Shown here one piece after another: positions 40,362-49,696 of a DNA stretch of 64,000 nucleotides. How positions within the stretch are numbered: the first letter of the stretch is position 1; each line of letters starts with the position of its first letter. This DNA comes from Opitutia bacterium. GTDB taxonomy: Bacteria; Verrucomicrobiota; Verrucomicrobiia; Opitutales; Opitutaceae. The position numbers and the translations under genes were made by a program. Where the stretch lies: assembly GCA_003142615.1 (NCBI GenBank), contig PLMW01000078.1, positions 7,751 through 71,750 of the forward strand, read 5' to 3'. The notes under the pieces are model-generated. The model had not been told where the DNA came from. It ran no database searches and was given only the letters and a program-made list of their open reading frames with translations.

Positions 40362-43300
40362 ATGATGATAACAGGCACCTGCCATCCCTACCGTGCATCT
40401 GGCGTAAAATCCGCCTCGCTTTTGCAGGGCTCTCTTTTCCTGCTGGCCATCCTCGGGCCGACGTTGGCTGTGGGGCAGACCAACTACAATCCCCAGACCA
40501 ACTACACTCCCTACACGTTCACGACCGTGGCTGGATTGGCGAGCATCGGAAGTGTGGACTCGGTCCATATCACCGCGCAGTTCAACCGACCTGCCACCGT
40601 GGCGGTGGACAGCGCGGGCAACCTTTATGTGGCGGATACCAATAACAGCACGATCCGGAAGGTCACGCTGGCCGGCGTGGTGACCACGCTGGCGGGTTCT
40701 CCGGGCAACATTGGCAGCACCGACGGCACAGGCTCGGCGGCGCGATTCTTCGATCCCGCCGGCCTGGCCCTGGACAGTTCGGGCAATATTTACGTAGCCG
40801 ACACCGGCAACAACACGATCCGGAAGGTCACGGCGGCCGGCGTGGTGACCACACTGGCGGGATCGCCGGACGCCATAGGTCATGCCGATGGCACCGGTCA
40901 GGCCGCGCGATTTGACACGCCCATCGGCATAGCCGTGGACAGCTCGGGCAATGTCTATGTGGCCGACACCATCAACAATACGATCCGGAAGATCACCCCG
41001 GCCGGCGTGGTGACGACGCTGGCGGGTTTGAACATGGCGCCCAGCAAGGGCAACGCAGATGGAACCGGCACAGCCGCGCGTTTTTACGCGCCTCGCAGAA
41101 CGGCGGTAGACAGCTCGGGCAACGTCTATGTGGCGGACACCTACAACCATGTGATTCGGAAGATCACCGCGGCCGGCGTCGTGACCACGCTGGCTGGTTC
41201 CGCAGGAAACCTCGGCAGCGCGGATGGGACGGGCAGCGCCGCGCGATTTGATACGCCCGCCGGCATAACGGTGGATGGCTCGGGCAACGTCTATGTGGCG
41301 GACACCTACAATTGCACGATTCGCAAAATTACCCCGGCTGGCGCGGTGACCACGCTGGCCGGTTCACCGGGATACGAAGGCAGTGCGGACGGGACGGGCA
41401 GCGCCGCCCAATTCAAATTACCATCGGACGTCGCCGTTGACGGCTCGAACAACGTTTATGTGGCCGATACCAGCAACCAGACGATCCGCAAGGTCACGCC
41501 GGCTGGCGTGGTGACCACGCTGGCGGGTGCGACGGGCACCGCCGGAAGTACCGATGGAACCGGGACCGCCGCGTTGTTTACCAATCCCCTGGGTCTGACG
41601 GTCGACAGCGGGGGCACTGTTTATGTGGCGGATTCCTCCAACTACACCATCCGGAAAATCACCGCGGCCGGCGTGGTGACCACCATGGTCGGCACGGCAG
41701 GAGTCGCAGGCAATACGGACGGCACAGGCACTGCAGGTCTGTTTGCTGTGCCGCAAGGCGTTGCCGTGGATAGCAAGGGAAACCTCTACGTGGCGGATAC
41801 CGGTAATGAAACAATTCGCATGGTCACGTCCGCCGGAGTGGTCACCACTTTGGCGGGCACCGTAGGCATCAAAGGGCACTTGGACGGGACGGGCTCGGCG
41901 GCGCTATTCAGCACTCCCAGCGGTCTGTCGGTGGACAGCGCGGGCAACCTTTATGTGGCGGATGCCGACAACAATATGGTCCGGAAGGTCACCTCGGGCG
42001 GAGCGGCGTATACCACCTTTAGCGGCGTGGTGACCACCTTTGCAGGTTCGGCGGGCAATGCCGGTTATGCGAACGGCACGGGCAGTGCCGCGCAGTTCAA
42101 CAACCCCGCCGGTCTGACGTTGGACAGCCAGGGCAATTTGTATGTGGCGGATTCCGGCAACAACACGATCCGGAAAGTCACGTCGTCCGGGATGGTGACC
42201 ACCGTGGCGGGTTCTCCCACGGACAAAAGCAATTTCACCAGGAACGGGCGGATCATCCTCGCGCGATTCAATGCCCCCAACGCGGTTGCCGTGGACAGTT
42301 CGAGCAACCTATACGTGGCGGATACCGGCAACAGCGAAATCCGGTTGGTCACGGCGGCCGGGGTCGTGAGCACTCTGGCGGGCTCAGCAGGCTTCCGCGG
42401 CTTTGCGGACGGGGTGGGTAGCGGCGCGCACTTCAATTTCCCTGAAGGCCTGGCGTTGGACAGTGCAGGCAATGTTTATGTGGCGGACACATATGATGAC
42501 GCCATTCGCGAGGTCACGCCGTCCGGGCAGGTCGCCACGGTGGCCGGCTTGGTGGGCAATGTTGGCAGCACGGACGGGGCGAACAGCGTGGCGCAGTTCT
42601 ATGGGCCAATGAGCACGGCAGTGGATGGCTCGGGCAACGTCTATGTGGCGGATACCAACAACAGCACGATCCGCAAGATCGCCGCTGGTGGAGGGGTGAC
42701 AACCCTGGCCGGCTCGACGGACAGCACCGGCAGCACGGACGGCACCGGCACGGCCGCACGGTTCAACGTGATGGAAGGCGCGGCACTGGACAGCGCGGGC
42801 AATATCTATGTCGCTGACAGCGGCAACAACACGATCCGGATGATTACGCCGACCGGGGTCGTGAGCACCCTGGCGGGCATGGCCGGAACCACCGGCAGCA
42901 CCGATGGCACTGGCACGGCGGCGCGATTTATCTTTCCGACCGGGGTCGTCGTGGACAACTCGGGCAGCGTTTATGTGGCGGACGCTGTCAATAACACGAT
43001 CCGCAAGATCACTTCGGGCGGCGTTGTCACCACCTTGGCAGGTTCCGCCGGATTCTCCGGCAGTGTGGATGGCACCGGCACGGCGGCGAAGTTTTCATTA
43101 CCAACTGACGTGGCGGTGGACAGCTCGGGCAACGTTTATGTAACGGATAGCAGCAACGACACGATCCGCAAGATCACCTCGGACGGCAGTGTCACCACCC
43201 TGGCCGGCACCGCGGGAGTCAAGGGCAACTTGGATGGGATCGGCACGGCGGCGCAATTTAATAATCCTTCAGGTCTGTCCGTGGACAGCTCCGGCAATGT

Positions 43301-45833
43301 TTATGTGGCTGACACTTACAACAACACGATCCGGGTGATCAACTCGGCCGGGGTGGTGACGACGCTGGCAGGTTCGCCCAACGGGATCGGTTATTTGGAC
43401 GGGACGGGCGCGGCTGCGCGTTTCAATTTGCCCCGGCGCCCGGCACTGGACAGTGCCGGCAACCTCTATGTGGCGGATACCGGCAACAACGTCATTCGCA
43501 AGATCACGCCAGCCGGGGTGGTCACCACTCTGGCGGGCACTTGGTATTCCGGAAGCAAAGGCAACTCGGACGGGAAGGGCACGGCCGCGCGTTTCAATGA
43601 GCCGCGGGGAGTGGCCATGGACGGCAGCGGCAACATTTACGTGGGCGACACTTTCAACGGCACCGTCCGGAAGATTACGCCGGACGGCACGGTGAACACG
43701 CTGGCCGGCTCACCCGCTGGCACTGGCAACTCGGACGGGCAGGGCAGCGCCGCGCTATTTTTCCTTCCTCTGGGTGTGGCGGCGGACAGCGCGGGCAATG
43801 TCTATGTCGCCGATGCATATAATTCCACGGTCAGGAAGATCACACCGGACGGCACGGTGACGACGCTGGCTGGCATGGCACAAGTCAAGGGCAGCGACGA
43901 CGGGACGGGCAGCGTCGCCTATTTTTACGGGCCCTCGTCCGTCGCGGTGGACGGTTCGGGCAATGTCTACGTGGCGGATACCGTCAACAATACGATCCGC
44001 AAGGTCACCGCGGACGGGGTGGTTACCACCCTGGCGGGCATAGCAGGAACCAGCGGCTATATTGACGGGACGGGCAGCGACGCGCGGTTTTTGTCGCCGG
44101 CAGGTGTGGCGGCGGACGGCTCGGGCAATGTCTATGTGGCAGATACCGGCAACAACACCATCCGGAAGGTCACCGCGGCCGGTACGGTGACCACGCTGGC
44201 CGGTTCGCAACTCAACAGCGGCGGCAGGGATGGGACCGGCCGCGCGGCCTTGTTTTCCACACCGACAGGCATGGCGGTGGACAGCGCGGGCAATGTCTAT
44301 GTGGCGGACGTCAACAACGACACCATCCGGAGGATCACGCCGGCGGGCGTGGTGACAACCATCGGGGGCGCTCCCGGGATCATTGGCAGCACAGATGGTA
44401 CCGGCAGTGGCGCACTGTTCAATGCGCCCTACGCAGTGGCGGTGGACAATGCAGGGAATGTTTACGTGGCGGACACCTTCAATAACACGATCCGCAAGGG
44501 AGTTCCCGCCGGTGGGACGACCAACCAGACGGTTTCGACCAATAGCGTTCAAGATACCGGCACGGACAGTTCTGGCTCAACTGGGAGCACGCAGACCGGG
44601 ACTTCCGGCAGCTCGGGCGGCACGGGGAGCACGCAGACCGGGACTTCCGGCAGCTCAGGCAGCACGGGGACTACTGGAACCACGGGCAGTTCGAGCGGCG
44701 TCGGGAGCGCGACTTTGTTCCGGTATCCCACCAGCGTGGTCAAGGACAGTGCGGGCAACCTCTATGTGGCGGATGCCTCCAACAACATTATCCAGAAGGT
44801 CACCTCGGGCGGTTTGGTGAGCACGCTGGCCGGGTCGTCCGGGCTCGCCGGCATGCAGGATGGCAGCGGCACCGGCGCCTTGTTCAACCAGCCGAATGGC
44901 ATCGCACTGGACAGTGCGGGCAATGTCTACGTGGCGGATACCGGCAATGCCACGATCCGCAAGGTCACTTCCGCCGGCGTCGTGACCACCGTGGCCGGCA
45001 CGTCATCGAATCGAGGCAATGTCGACGGGACCGGTACTGCGGCGCAGTTCAACTATCCGCTCGGGATCGCGGTGGACAGCTCCGGCAGCCTCTACGTGGC
45101 GGACGCCTACACCAACACGATCCGCAAGATCACCTCGGCGGGCGTCGCCACCACCTTTGCGGGGGAGGCGTTGATCCGGGGCGATGCCGATGGTGCGGGC
45201 TCGGCCGCACAGTTCAATTATCCCAGCGGTGTGGCGGTGGATACCGCCGGCAATGTCTACGTGGCGGACACCTACAACGATACCATTCGCAGGATTACCG
45301 CTGCCGGCACCGTGAGCACGCTGGCCGGGTCGGCGGGGATCAGCGGCACGAATGACGGAACCGGCATCTACGGCCTGTTCAACCAGCCGGTCGGTGTGAC
45401 GGTGGACAGCACCGGCAACGTTTATGTGGCAGACACAGTCAACTGCACGATCCGGAAGATTACCTCGTCCGGAGCCGTGACCACCCAGGCCGGAATCGCG
45501 GGAATCGCCGGTCTGGGGGATGGCGCTGGCAGCAGCGCCCTGTTCAATCAGCCGCGCGGCATCACGGTGGACTCCACCGGCAATCTCTACGTGGCGGACA
45601 CTGGCAATGCCACGATCCGCCAGATTGCGGCGGACGGCACGGTGACCACACCATCGATGACTCTGGCCACCACGGCCAGCACAACCACCACGCAAACAGC
45701 GACGGCGACCGTAAGCGCCACGTCCAGCGGTTCCAGCAGCAGTGGTGGCGGTGCCATGGAGGCTTGGTTTGTCGGTGCGCTGGCCCTCTTGGGAATGGCG
45801 CGATGTTGGAACGCGGCGAGTAGGCGGAAATGA
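40362..45833 (+). CDS. giant exported NHL-repeat protein with GlyGly-CTERM-like tail
   Basis: An 1823-residue protein. A signal peptide (LLQGSLFLLAILGPTLAVG) is followed by 30 NHL repeats of about 57 residues. Each has (V/A)(A/T)VDSxGN(V/L/I)YVADTxNxTIRK(I/V)TxxGVVTTLAG. Twenty-four repeats precede and six follow a Ser/Gly/Thr linker at about 1383-1447; six repeats make one typical NHL beta-propeller. The C-terminus is a Thr/Ser-rich stalk, SSSSGGG, a hydrophobic span (WFVGALALLGMA) and a basic end (RRK), which resembles a C-terminal sorting signal. No enzymatic domain is seen. A surface, adhesive or scaffold function is inferred. The left island end lies 67 bp after its stop. Confidence 0.9.
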   Translation: MMITGTCHPYRASGVKSASLLQGSLFLLAILGPTLAVGQTNYNPQTNYTPYTFTTVAGLASIGSVDSVHITAQFNRPATVAVDSAGNLYVADTNNSTIRKVTLAGVVTTLAGSPGNIGSTDGTGSAARFFDPAGLALDSSGNIYVADTGNNTIRKVTAAGVVTTLAGSPDAIGHADGTGQAARFDTPIGIAVDSSGNVYVADTINNTIRKITPAGVVTTLAGLNMAPSKGNADGTGTAARFYAPRRTAVDSSGNVYVADTYNHVIRKITAAGVVTTLAGSAGNLGSADGTGSAARFDTPAGITVDGSGNVYVADTYNCTIRKITPAGAVTTLAGSPGYEGSADGTGSAAQFKLPSDVAVDGSNNVYVADTSNQTIRKVTPAGVVTTLAGATGTAGSTDGTGTAALFTNPLGLTVDSGGTVYVADSSNYTIRKITAAGVVTTMVGTAGVAGNTDGTGTAGLFAVPQGVAVDSKGNLYVADTGNETIRMVTSAGVVTTLAGTVGIKGHLDGTGSAALFSTPSGLSVDSAGNLYVADADNNMVRKVTSGGAAYTTFSGVVTTFAGSAGNAGYANGTGSAAQFNNPAGLTLDSQGNLYVADSGNNTIRKVTSSGMVTTVAGSPTDKSNFTRNGRIILARFNAPNAVAVDSSSNLYVADTGNSEIRLVTAAGVVSTLAGSAGFRGFADGVGSGAHFNFPEGLALDSAGNVYVADTYDDAIREVTPSGQVATVAGLVGNVGSTDGANSVAQFYGPMSTAVDGSGNVYVADTNNSTIRKIAAGGGVTTLAGSTDSTGSTDGTGTAARFNVMEGAALDSAGNIYVADSGNNTIRMITPTGVVSTLAGMAGTTGSTDGTGTAARFIFPTGVVVDNSGSVYVADAVNNTIRKITSGGVVTTLAGSAGFSGSVDGTGTAAKFSLPTDVAVDSSGNVYVTDSSNDTIRKITSDGSVTTLAGTAGVKGNLDGIGTAAQFNNPSGLSVDSSGNVYVADTYNNTIRVINSAGVVTTLAGSPNGIGYLDGTGAAARFNLPRRPALDSAGNLYVADTGNNVIRKITPAGVVTTLAGTWYSGSKGNSDGKGTAARFNEPRGVAMDGSGNIYVGDTFNGTVRKITPDGTVNTLAGSPAGTGNSDGQGSAALFFLPLGVAADSAGNVYVADAYNSTVRKITPDGTVTTLAGMAQVKGSDDGTGSVAYFYGPSSVAVDGSGNVYVADTVNNTIRKVTADGVVTTLAGIAGTSGYIDGTGSDARFLSPAGVAADGSGNVYVADTGNNTIRKVTAAGTVTTLAGSQLNSGGRDGTGRAALFSTPTGMAVDSAGNVYVADVNNDTIRRITPAGVVTTIGGAPGIIGSTDGTGSGALFNAPYAVAVDNAGNVYVADTFNNTIRKGVPAGGTTNQTVSTNSVQDTGTDSSGSTGSTQTGTSGSSGGTGSTQTGTSGSSGSTGTTGTTGSSSGVGSATLFRYPTSVVKDSAGNLYVADASNNIIQKVTSGGLVSTLAGSSGLAGMQDGSGTGALFNQPNGIALDSAGNVYVADTGNATIRKVTSAGVVTTVAGTSSNRGNVDGTGTAAQFNYPLGIAVDSSGSLYVADAYTNTIRKITSAGVATTFAGEALIRGDADGAGSAAQFNYPSGVAVDTAGNVYVADTYNDTIRRITAAGTVSTLAGSAGISGTNDGTGIYGLFNQPVGVTVDSTGNVYVADTVNCTIRKITSSGAVTTQAGIAGIAGLGDGAGSSALFNQPRGITVDSTGNLYVADTGNATIRQIAADGTVTTPSMTLATTASTTTTQTATATVSATSSGSSSSGGGAMEAWFVGALALLGMARCWNAASRRK
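44583..44666 (+). repeat. two 42-bp tandem repeats in the NHL-protein linker
   Basis: The sequence starting GGGAGCACGCAGACCGGGAC at 44583 recurs at 44625 with only a few differences. Each copy encodes a 14-residue STQTGTSGSSG(G/S)TG unit. It marks the low-complexity linker between the 24-repeat and 6-repeat blocks and may vary in copy number. Confidence 0.85.
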
Positions 45834-45899
45834 TGCGCGGCTGGGCCATCTTGTAAGGCCTGAGCTGGCCGCGCCGAGCCATGGCTCGCAGAGCGAAGG

Positions 45900-45925
45900 C
45901 TGGCGGAGAGGGAGGGATTCGAACC
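45900..45925. repeat. left attachment site (tRNA-Ser 3'-end copy)
   Basis: A 26-bp copy of a tRNA-Ser 3' end on the minus strand, covering the T-loop TTCGAAT, the 3' T-stem and acceptor strand, and the CCA. It is identical to 61525-61550. The sequence to its right does not form a tRNA body, so this is the partial copy left at the distal end of the island. Confidence 0.85.
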
Positions 45926-46581
45926 GCCAGTCACCCAACAACAGAAAAGCTTCGCTGAGCGTGCTTTGAGTTGTTTAGCAGTGAGTTAGAGCAGGAAAGA
46001 AGATGCAGCGAGTTGAGGGAAAAACAAGCTAAAAACAGGTTCGCTGGCAAATCCGTGGCAAATCTCGGGTGAAGATTTTTGCCAAGTGGGCATTGCGCAT
46101 GCCCCACGGTGCCTACGCGATGTCCTCCACGCGGCGCACCGTCACGACTGCCAAGTACCTGCTCAAGTGCCCGCGAGTTTCGGCAGCAACATCAATTGAA
46201 ATTACGGTCCCGAAATTGCGCAGGCGGCGCGCAGGACGCCCTCGCTGGAGCGCCCCGAGTCTGCTCCGTGCCCTCGTGTTTTCGCGGAGTGATGCGGCTC
46301 GGCCCGTGGCTGTACCGGTCCAGCCTGTCACGCCAACTGGGAAGCCGTTGAGGCTTTTGTGTCTCCTTCGAGCTATCGGGCCGGGGTCCGCGACCTGCCA
46401 GCCCATGAATGAATTTATACACCTTCTCCGCAGCGACTTCTTCTTGGATTTTGAACTTACGGCGGATACGAAAGCCGTTTAGGCGTCGATGAACGCGGCA
46501 ACCCTGCTAGTTTGTGTTTGGTTCTCAACGCTGCTCGTCTGAGCTGGCCACTCGCATTTCAACCTAACAGCCTCATAACTG
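45926..46581. other. 656 bp inside the left island end, no gene seen
   Basis: Apart from the arm-type repeats at 46045-46064 I see no supported gene here. The small open frames have no recognisable domain and overlap one another on both strands. The region may hold degraded coding sequence and the promoter of the cyclotransferase gene. Confidence 0.5.
46045..46064. repeat. paired TGGCAAATC repeats, possible integrase arm sites (left)
   Basis: TGGCAAATC occurs at 46045-46053 and 46056-46064, one helical turn (11 bp) apart, about 120 bp inside the left attachment repeat. The same 9-mer occurs as an inverted pair at the right end of the island. Integrases of this family bind such arm sites. Confidence 0.6.
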
Positions 46582-47040
46582 ATGCTCTACTTCGCATACG
46601 GCTCGAACATGGACTGGGAACGCATCACACGCCGTGACCGCGCTCCATCCGCGCAATTCCTGCTGAGAGCGACGCTTCCAGACTACAAATTGGCTTTCAC
46701 CCGATGGTCAGAGAAGCACCAGACGGGAACCGCCGATGTGGTGATGTGCCCCGGCGGGATTGTTTGGGGCGTCGTTTTCGACATCGACCCAGCAGAGAAG
46801 CCCAAGTTGGATGCAGCCGAAGGCGTCAATTCCCGGGCCTACCGTCCGGAAGCGGTTATTGTCCTTGCCGAGAACGATTCGACCCGATCTCTGCGCGTGC
46901 TAACCTACGTCGTCTGCGAGAAGGCGGCAGCGCATCAACCGCCCGCGTCGTGGTATCTCGACCACATCGTAAAAGGTGCCATCCGTTGGAAACTGCCCGT
47001 CGAATACCGTGCCGAAATCCAGCACATCGAAACGTTATGA
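46582..47040 (+). CDS. gamma-glutamylcyclotransferase-like protein
   Basis: A 152-residue member of the GGCT/AIG2 fold. MLYFAYGSNMDWERI carries the YGSN substrate loop, and the catalytic Glu lies in LDAAEGVNSRAYRP. Enzymes of this family convert gamma-glutamyl amino acids into 5-oxoproline; the substrate of this stand-alone copy is unknown. It is the first gene inside the left island end. The stop overlaps a possible ATG of the next frame (ATGA), suggesting an operon. Confidence 0.88.
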   Translation: MLYFAYGSNMDWERITRRDRAPSAQFLLRATLPDYKLAFTRWSEKHQTGTADVVMCPGGIVWGVVFDIDPAEKPKLDAAEGVNSRAYRPEAVIVLAENDSTRSLRVLTYVVCEKAAAHQPPASWYLDHIVKGAIRWKLPVEYRAEIQHIETL

Positions 47041-47060
47041 GGTGCCAGCCACACAACACC

Positions 47061-47765
47061 ATGCCCTCCGACAAAACTAAACTCTCCTCCAAGAAAACAA
47101 TTGGCCATTGGAAGTCTATTCAGCCCAAGCTGATCGCGGGAGCAGAATCCGGGATTTGGGACGACGTTTTGCGGGACTACTACTACGACCGATTGAAGAC
47201 GCGATATCTCGATCCTATTGAGGCGGTCAGAAACTTACACTTATCGAAAGTTGAAGAACCCAAAGGCGAGGGGTTCGCCATCGTTGCGATTCAATGCTCG
47301 CTCGTCGAATTTTTGGAGAGCTGCTATCAGGGCACCAACTACAATTATGACGACGCCACTCATTGGCTGTTCCCCGAGTGGCTGAAGAGCTTTCTTCCGG
47401 GTGCCAATTCCAAAAACACCGCTCGGCAATACACATACAAGAATAGTGGGAAAATGTTTATTTCCTTTCTAACCAAGCGCGATCCATTCAAGCAATACTT
47501 CGACGGCGCTCTGGCCAAGGATTTCTACAAATCCGTGCGCTGTGGAGTACTCCACGAGGCCCGCACGAAGGGAACGTGGCTCATACATGCCAAGAGTGAG
47601 TCGTCGCTCATCGTCGATCGCGCTGGGCCTGATGGGCCGATTTTGTATCGCGACGATTTTCAGGAGGGTATCAGCACGTTTATAAAAAATTACTGCGCCG
47701 CTGTTCCGCAGAACATTCTATTACAGAAAGCATTCGTCCGTAAGTTCGAACACCTGTGTATTTGA
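47061..47765 (+). CDS. unknown protein with HEPN-like R-x4-H motif
   Basis: A 234-residue, mainly helical protein that I do not assign to a named family. A conserved-looking stretch, FYKSVRCGVLHEARTKG, contains R-C-G-V-L-H. This is the R-x4-H pattern of HEPN ribonuclease domains, set in a helix after a predicted long helix (VAIQCSLVEFLESCYQGTNY). HEPN proteins are common in toxin and anti-phage systems, but one motif is only suggestive. An ATG at 47037 would extend it by 8 codons and overlap the cyclotransferase stop. Base composition is lower in GC than the chromosome, as expected for acquired DNA. It ends 6 nt before the first kinase gene. Confidence 0.65.
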   Translation: MPSDKTKLSSKKTIGHWKSIQPKLIAGAESGIWDDVLRDYYYDRLKTRYLDPIEAVRNLHLSKVEEPKGEGFAIVAIQCSLVEFLESCYQGTNYNYDDATHWLFPEWLKSFLPGANSKNTARQYTYKNSGKMFISFLTKRDPFKQYFDGALAKDFYKSVRCGVLHEARTKGTWLIHAKSESSLIVDRAGPDGPILYRDDFQEGISTFIKNYCAAVPQNILLQKAFVRKFEHLCI

Positions 47766-47771
47766 GGTGCT

Positions 47772-49598
47772 ATGAGCCATGAACGAAAACATCCGATAAC
47801 CCCTGCCGACGCCACCCGGCTGGCCGGAGAGGCTTATCGGACCCAGATCCTGCCGAGCCGCACCCGGCCGGCTGGTATTGGCTATCAATCGATCCTAGCC
47901 ACGCGATTGGCAGCACAATCCGTGGCCGGGCCGACCGAGAGCTACAACATCGGCGACCGTATCGGGGGTCGTTACGAGGTGCTGGCTATCCACCGCGGCT
48001 CGATGGGCGTGGTTTACGGCACGTTCGATCACAACGAGCAATTGCCGCGTGCGCTCAAGACCCTGCAGGAGCGCTTCGCTTCAACGCCAATAATGCGCGA
48101 CCTTTTCGCCGAAGAAGCCGCCACCTGGGTGCGGCTTGAAAAGCATCCCTTCATCGTCCGGGCCTACCTGGTCGAGAGATTTGATGGTCAGCCCTACGTG
48201 ATCACCGAGTACGTCCGTGGTGAAGAGGCCATGGGAGGGGACCTCCAGGCCTGGCTGGGTCATCCGCGGCTGACGTTGAAGCTGGCGGTCGAGATGGCGC
48301 TCCAGATCGCGCAGGGGATGCAGCATGCCGTGCGAAAAATCCCTGGGCTCGTACATCGCGACCTCAAGCCCGCGAACATTCTGGTGGACAGTCGCGCCCG
48401 CGCGATGGTGACGGATTTCGGCCTGGTGGGTGCCGCCGAGACCGAAGCCGGGACACCCGCGTACATGGCGCCTGAACAATGGCGCGGCGAGGCGCTTGAT
48501 GCGCGCACGGACATATATGCCTTCGGGTGCATCCTCTACGAGTTGTTCACCGCCCACCGGATGTTCGCTGCCGGGACGGTCGAACAGTGGAAGTCCGCGC
48601 ATCTCACCCGGATGCCGACCGCTCCGAGAGTGCTGCAGCCGGGTTTGGCCGACGAGACGGAAGCCCTGGTGATGAAGTGCCTCGCCAAGGCGCCAGAAGA
48701 ACGCCCGCAGAATTGGGATGACGTGGTCAACAAGCTCGCGACACTGTTTTCCTGCCTGACGGGCCAACCGGCGGTGCTCGATTTCTCTGCGTATGAACTC
48801 ACCGCAGGGGAGCTAATCACCGCCGCTTTTTCGCTGCAGCTCCTGAAGAAGCCCAAGGAGGTGATTTCAGCCTGCAACCGCGTGCTAGCAATCGACCCCA
48901 ATGCCACCTTAGGTTGGAACCTAAAGGGAATCGCGTCAGTACAGCTCAAGCGCTACGAGGAGGCGATTGCGTGTTACGACCGCTCGCTGGCAATCGATCC
49001 CAACCACACCTATGTTTGGGGCCTCAAAGGCGACGCCCTACGTCTTTTCAAGCGATATGGTGAAGCGATTGTCTGTTACGACCGCGCGCTGGCTATCGAT
49101 CCGAATAGGACCTTTCTTTGGAACGACAAGGGTAGCGCGCTATCCGAACTAAAGCGCTACGAGGAGGCGATTGCGTGTTTCGAACGCACGCTGAAAATCG
49201 ATCCCAACGACGCGTATGCGTGGAAAGTCAAGGGCGATGCGCTAGACGATCTTATGCGCTCAGAGGAGGCGATAGCGTGTTACGACCGCGCGCTGGATAT
49301 CGACTCCAAGCTGCCCTATGCTTGGAACAGTAAGGGACGCACGCTAATCAAACTCAAGCGCTACGAGGAGGCGATGGCATGTTGCGACCGCGCGCTGGGA
49401 ATCGATCCTATCCCTACGAATGATTGGATCGTCAAAGGCGCCGCGTTATACCATCTCAAGCGCTATGAGGAGGCGATCGGATGTTTCGAACGCGCATTGA
49501 AAATCGACCCTAACAGCGAACTCGCCAAGAATAACAGGAATGCCGCTCAAAAATTGCTCAATCAACCGAAGGCGGCCCAGAAACCGGCAAGCCCATAA
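47772..49598 (+). CDS. Ser/Thr protein kinase with C-terminal TPR array (first copy)
   Basis: A 608-residue soluble protein. Residues 1-55 are an extension shared with the second copy (ADATRLAGEAYRTQI). Residues 64-320 are a Hanks-type kinase: Lys96 in RALKTL, HRD with Asp197, DFG with Asp215, and GTPAYMAPEQWRG. The Gly loop reads IHRGSMG, with His in place of the first Gly. Residues 345-600 are about six to seven TPR units of the form KRYEEAIACYDRALxIDPN, a protein-binding array. No membrane span is seen. It lies 6 nt after the HEPN-like gene and before its paralog, a ClpA-like unfoldase and an FHA protein. It probably phosphorylates or recruits partners of that cassette (inferred). Confidence 0.92.
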   Translation: MSHERKHPITPADATRLAGEAYRTQILPSRTRPAGIGYQSILATRLAAQSVAGPTESYNIGDRIGGRYEVLAIHRGSMGVVYGTFDHNEQLPRALKTLQERFASTPIMRDLFAEEAATWVRLEKHPFIVRAYLVERFDGQPYVITEYVRGEEAMGGDLQAWLGHPRLTLKLAVEMALQIAQGMQHAVRKIPGLVHRDLKPANILVDSRARAMVTDFGLVGAAETEAGTPAYMAPEQWRGEALDARTDIYAFGCILYELFTAHRMFAAGTVEQWKSAHLTRMPTAPRVLQPGLADETEALVMKCLAKAPEERPQNWDDVVNKLATLFSCLTGQPAVLDFSAYELTAGELITAAFSLQLLKKPKEVISACNRVLAIDPNATLGWNLKGIASVQLKRYEEAIACYDRSLAIDPNHTYVWGLKGDALRLFKRYGEAIVCYDRALAIDPNRTFLWNDKGSALSELKRYEEAIACFERTLKIDPNDAYAWKVKGDALDDLMRSEEAIACYDRALDIDSKLPYAWNSKGRTLIKLKRYEEAMACCDRALGIDPIPTNDWIVKGAALYHLKRYEEAIGCFERALKIDPNSELAKNNRNAAQKLLNQPKAAQKPASP

Positions 49599-49696
49599 CC
49601 GATGAAACAAACCGGTCGAAATTCGCCCTGGTCTGCCGGCGAAGGCCTGCTTGGGAACACACTGATGGACTTACAGTGCGCCGTTGGATCTCGAAC

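Noticed and set aside
40362-45833. CRISPR-like repeat array, because of the regular repeats
   Set aside because: The repeats are about 170 bp, degenerate, in frame and code for NHL blades. There are no short identical repeats with unique spacers and no cas genes.
46500-47070. Possible integron cassette structure around the cyclotransferase gene (CCTAAC before it, GTTATGA after it)
   Set aside because: The inverse-core and core consensus are not both matched, no hairpin-forming attC is evident, and no integron integrase is present.
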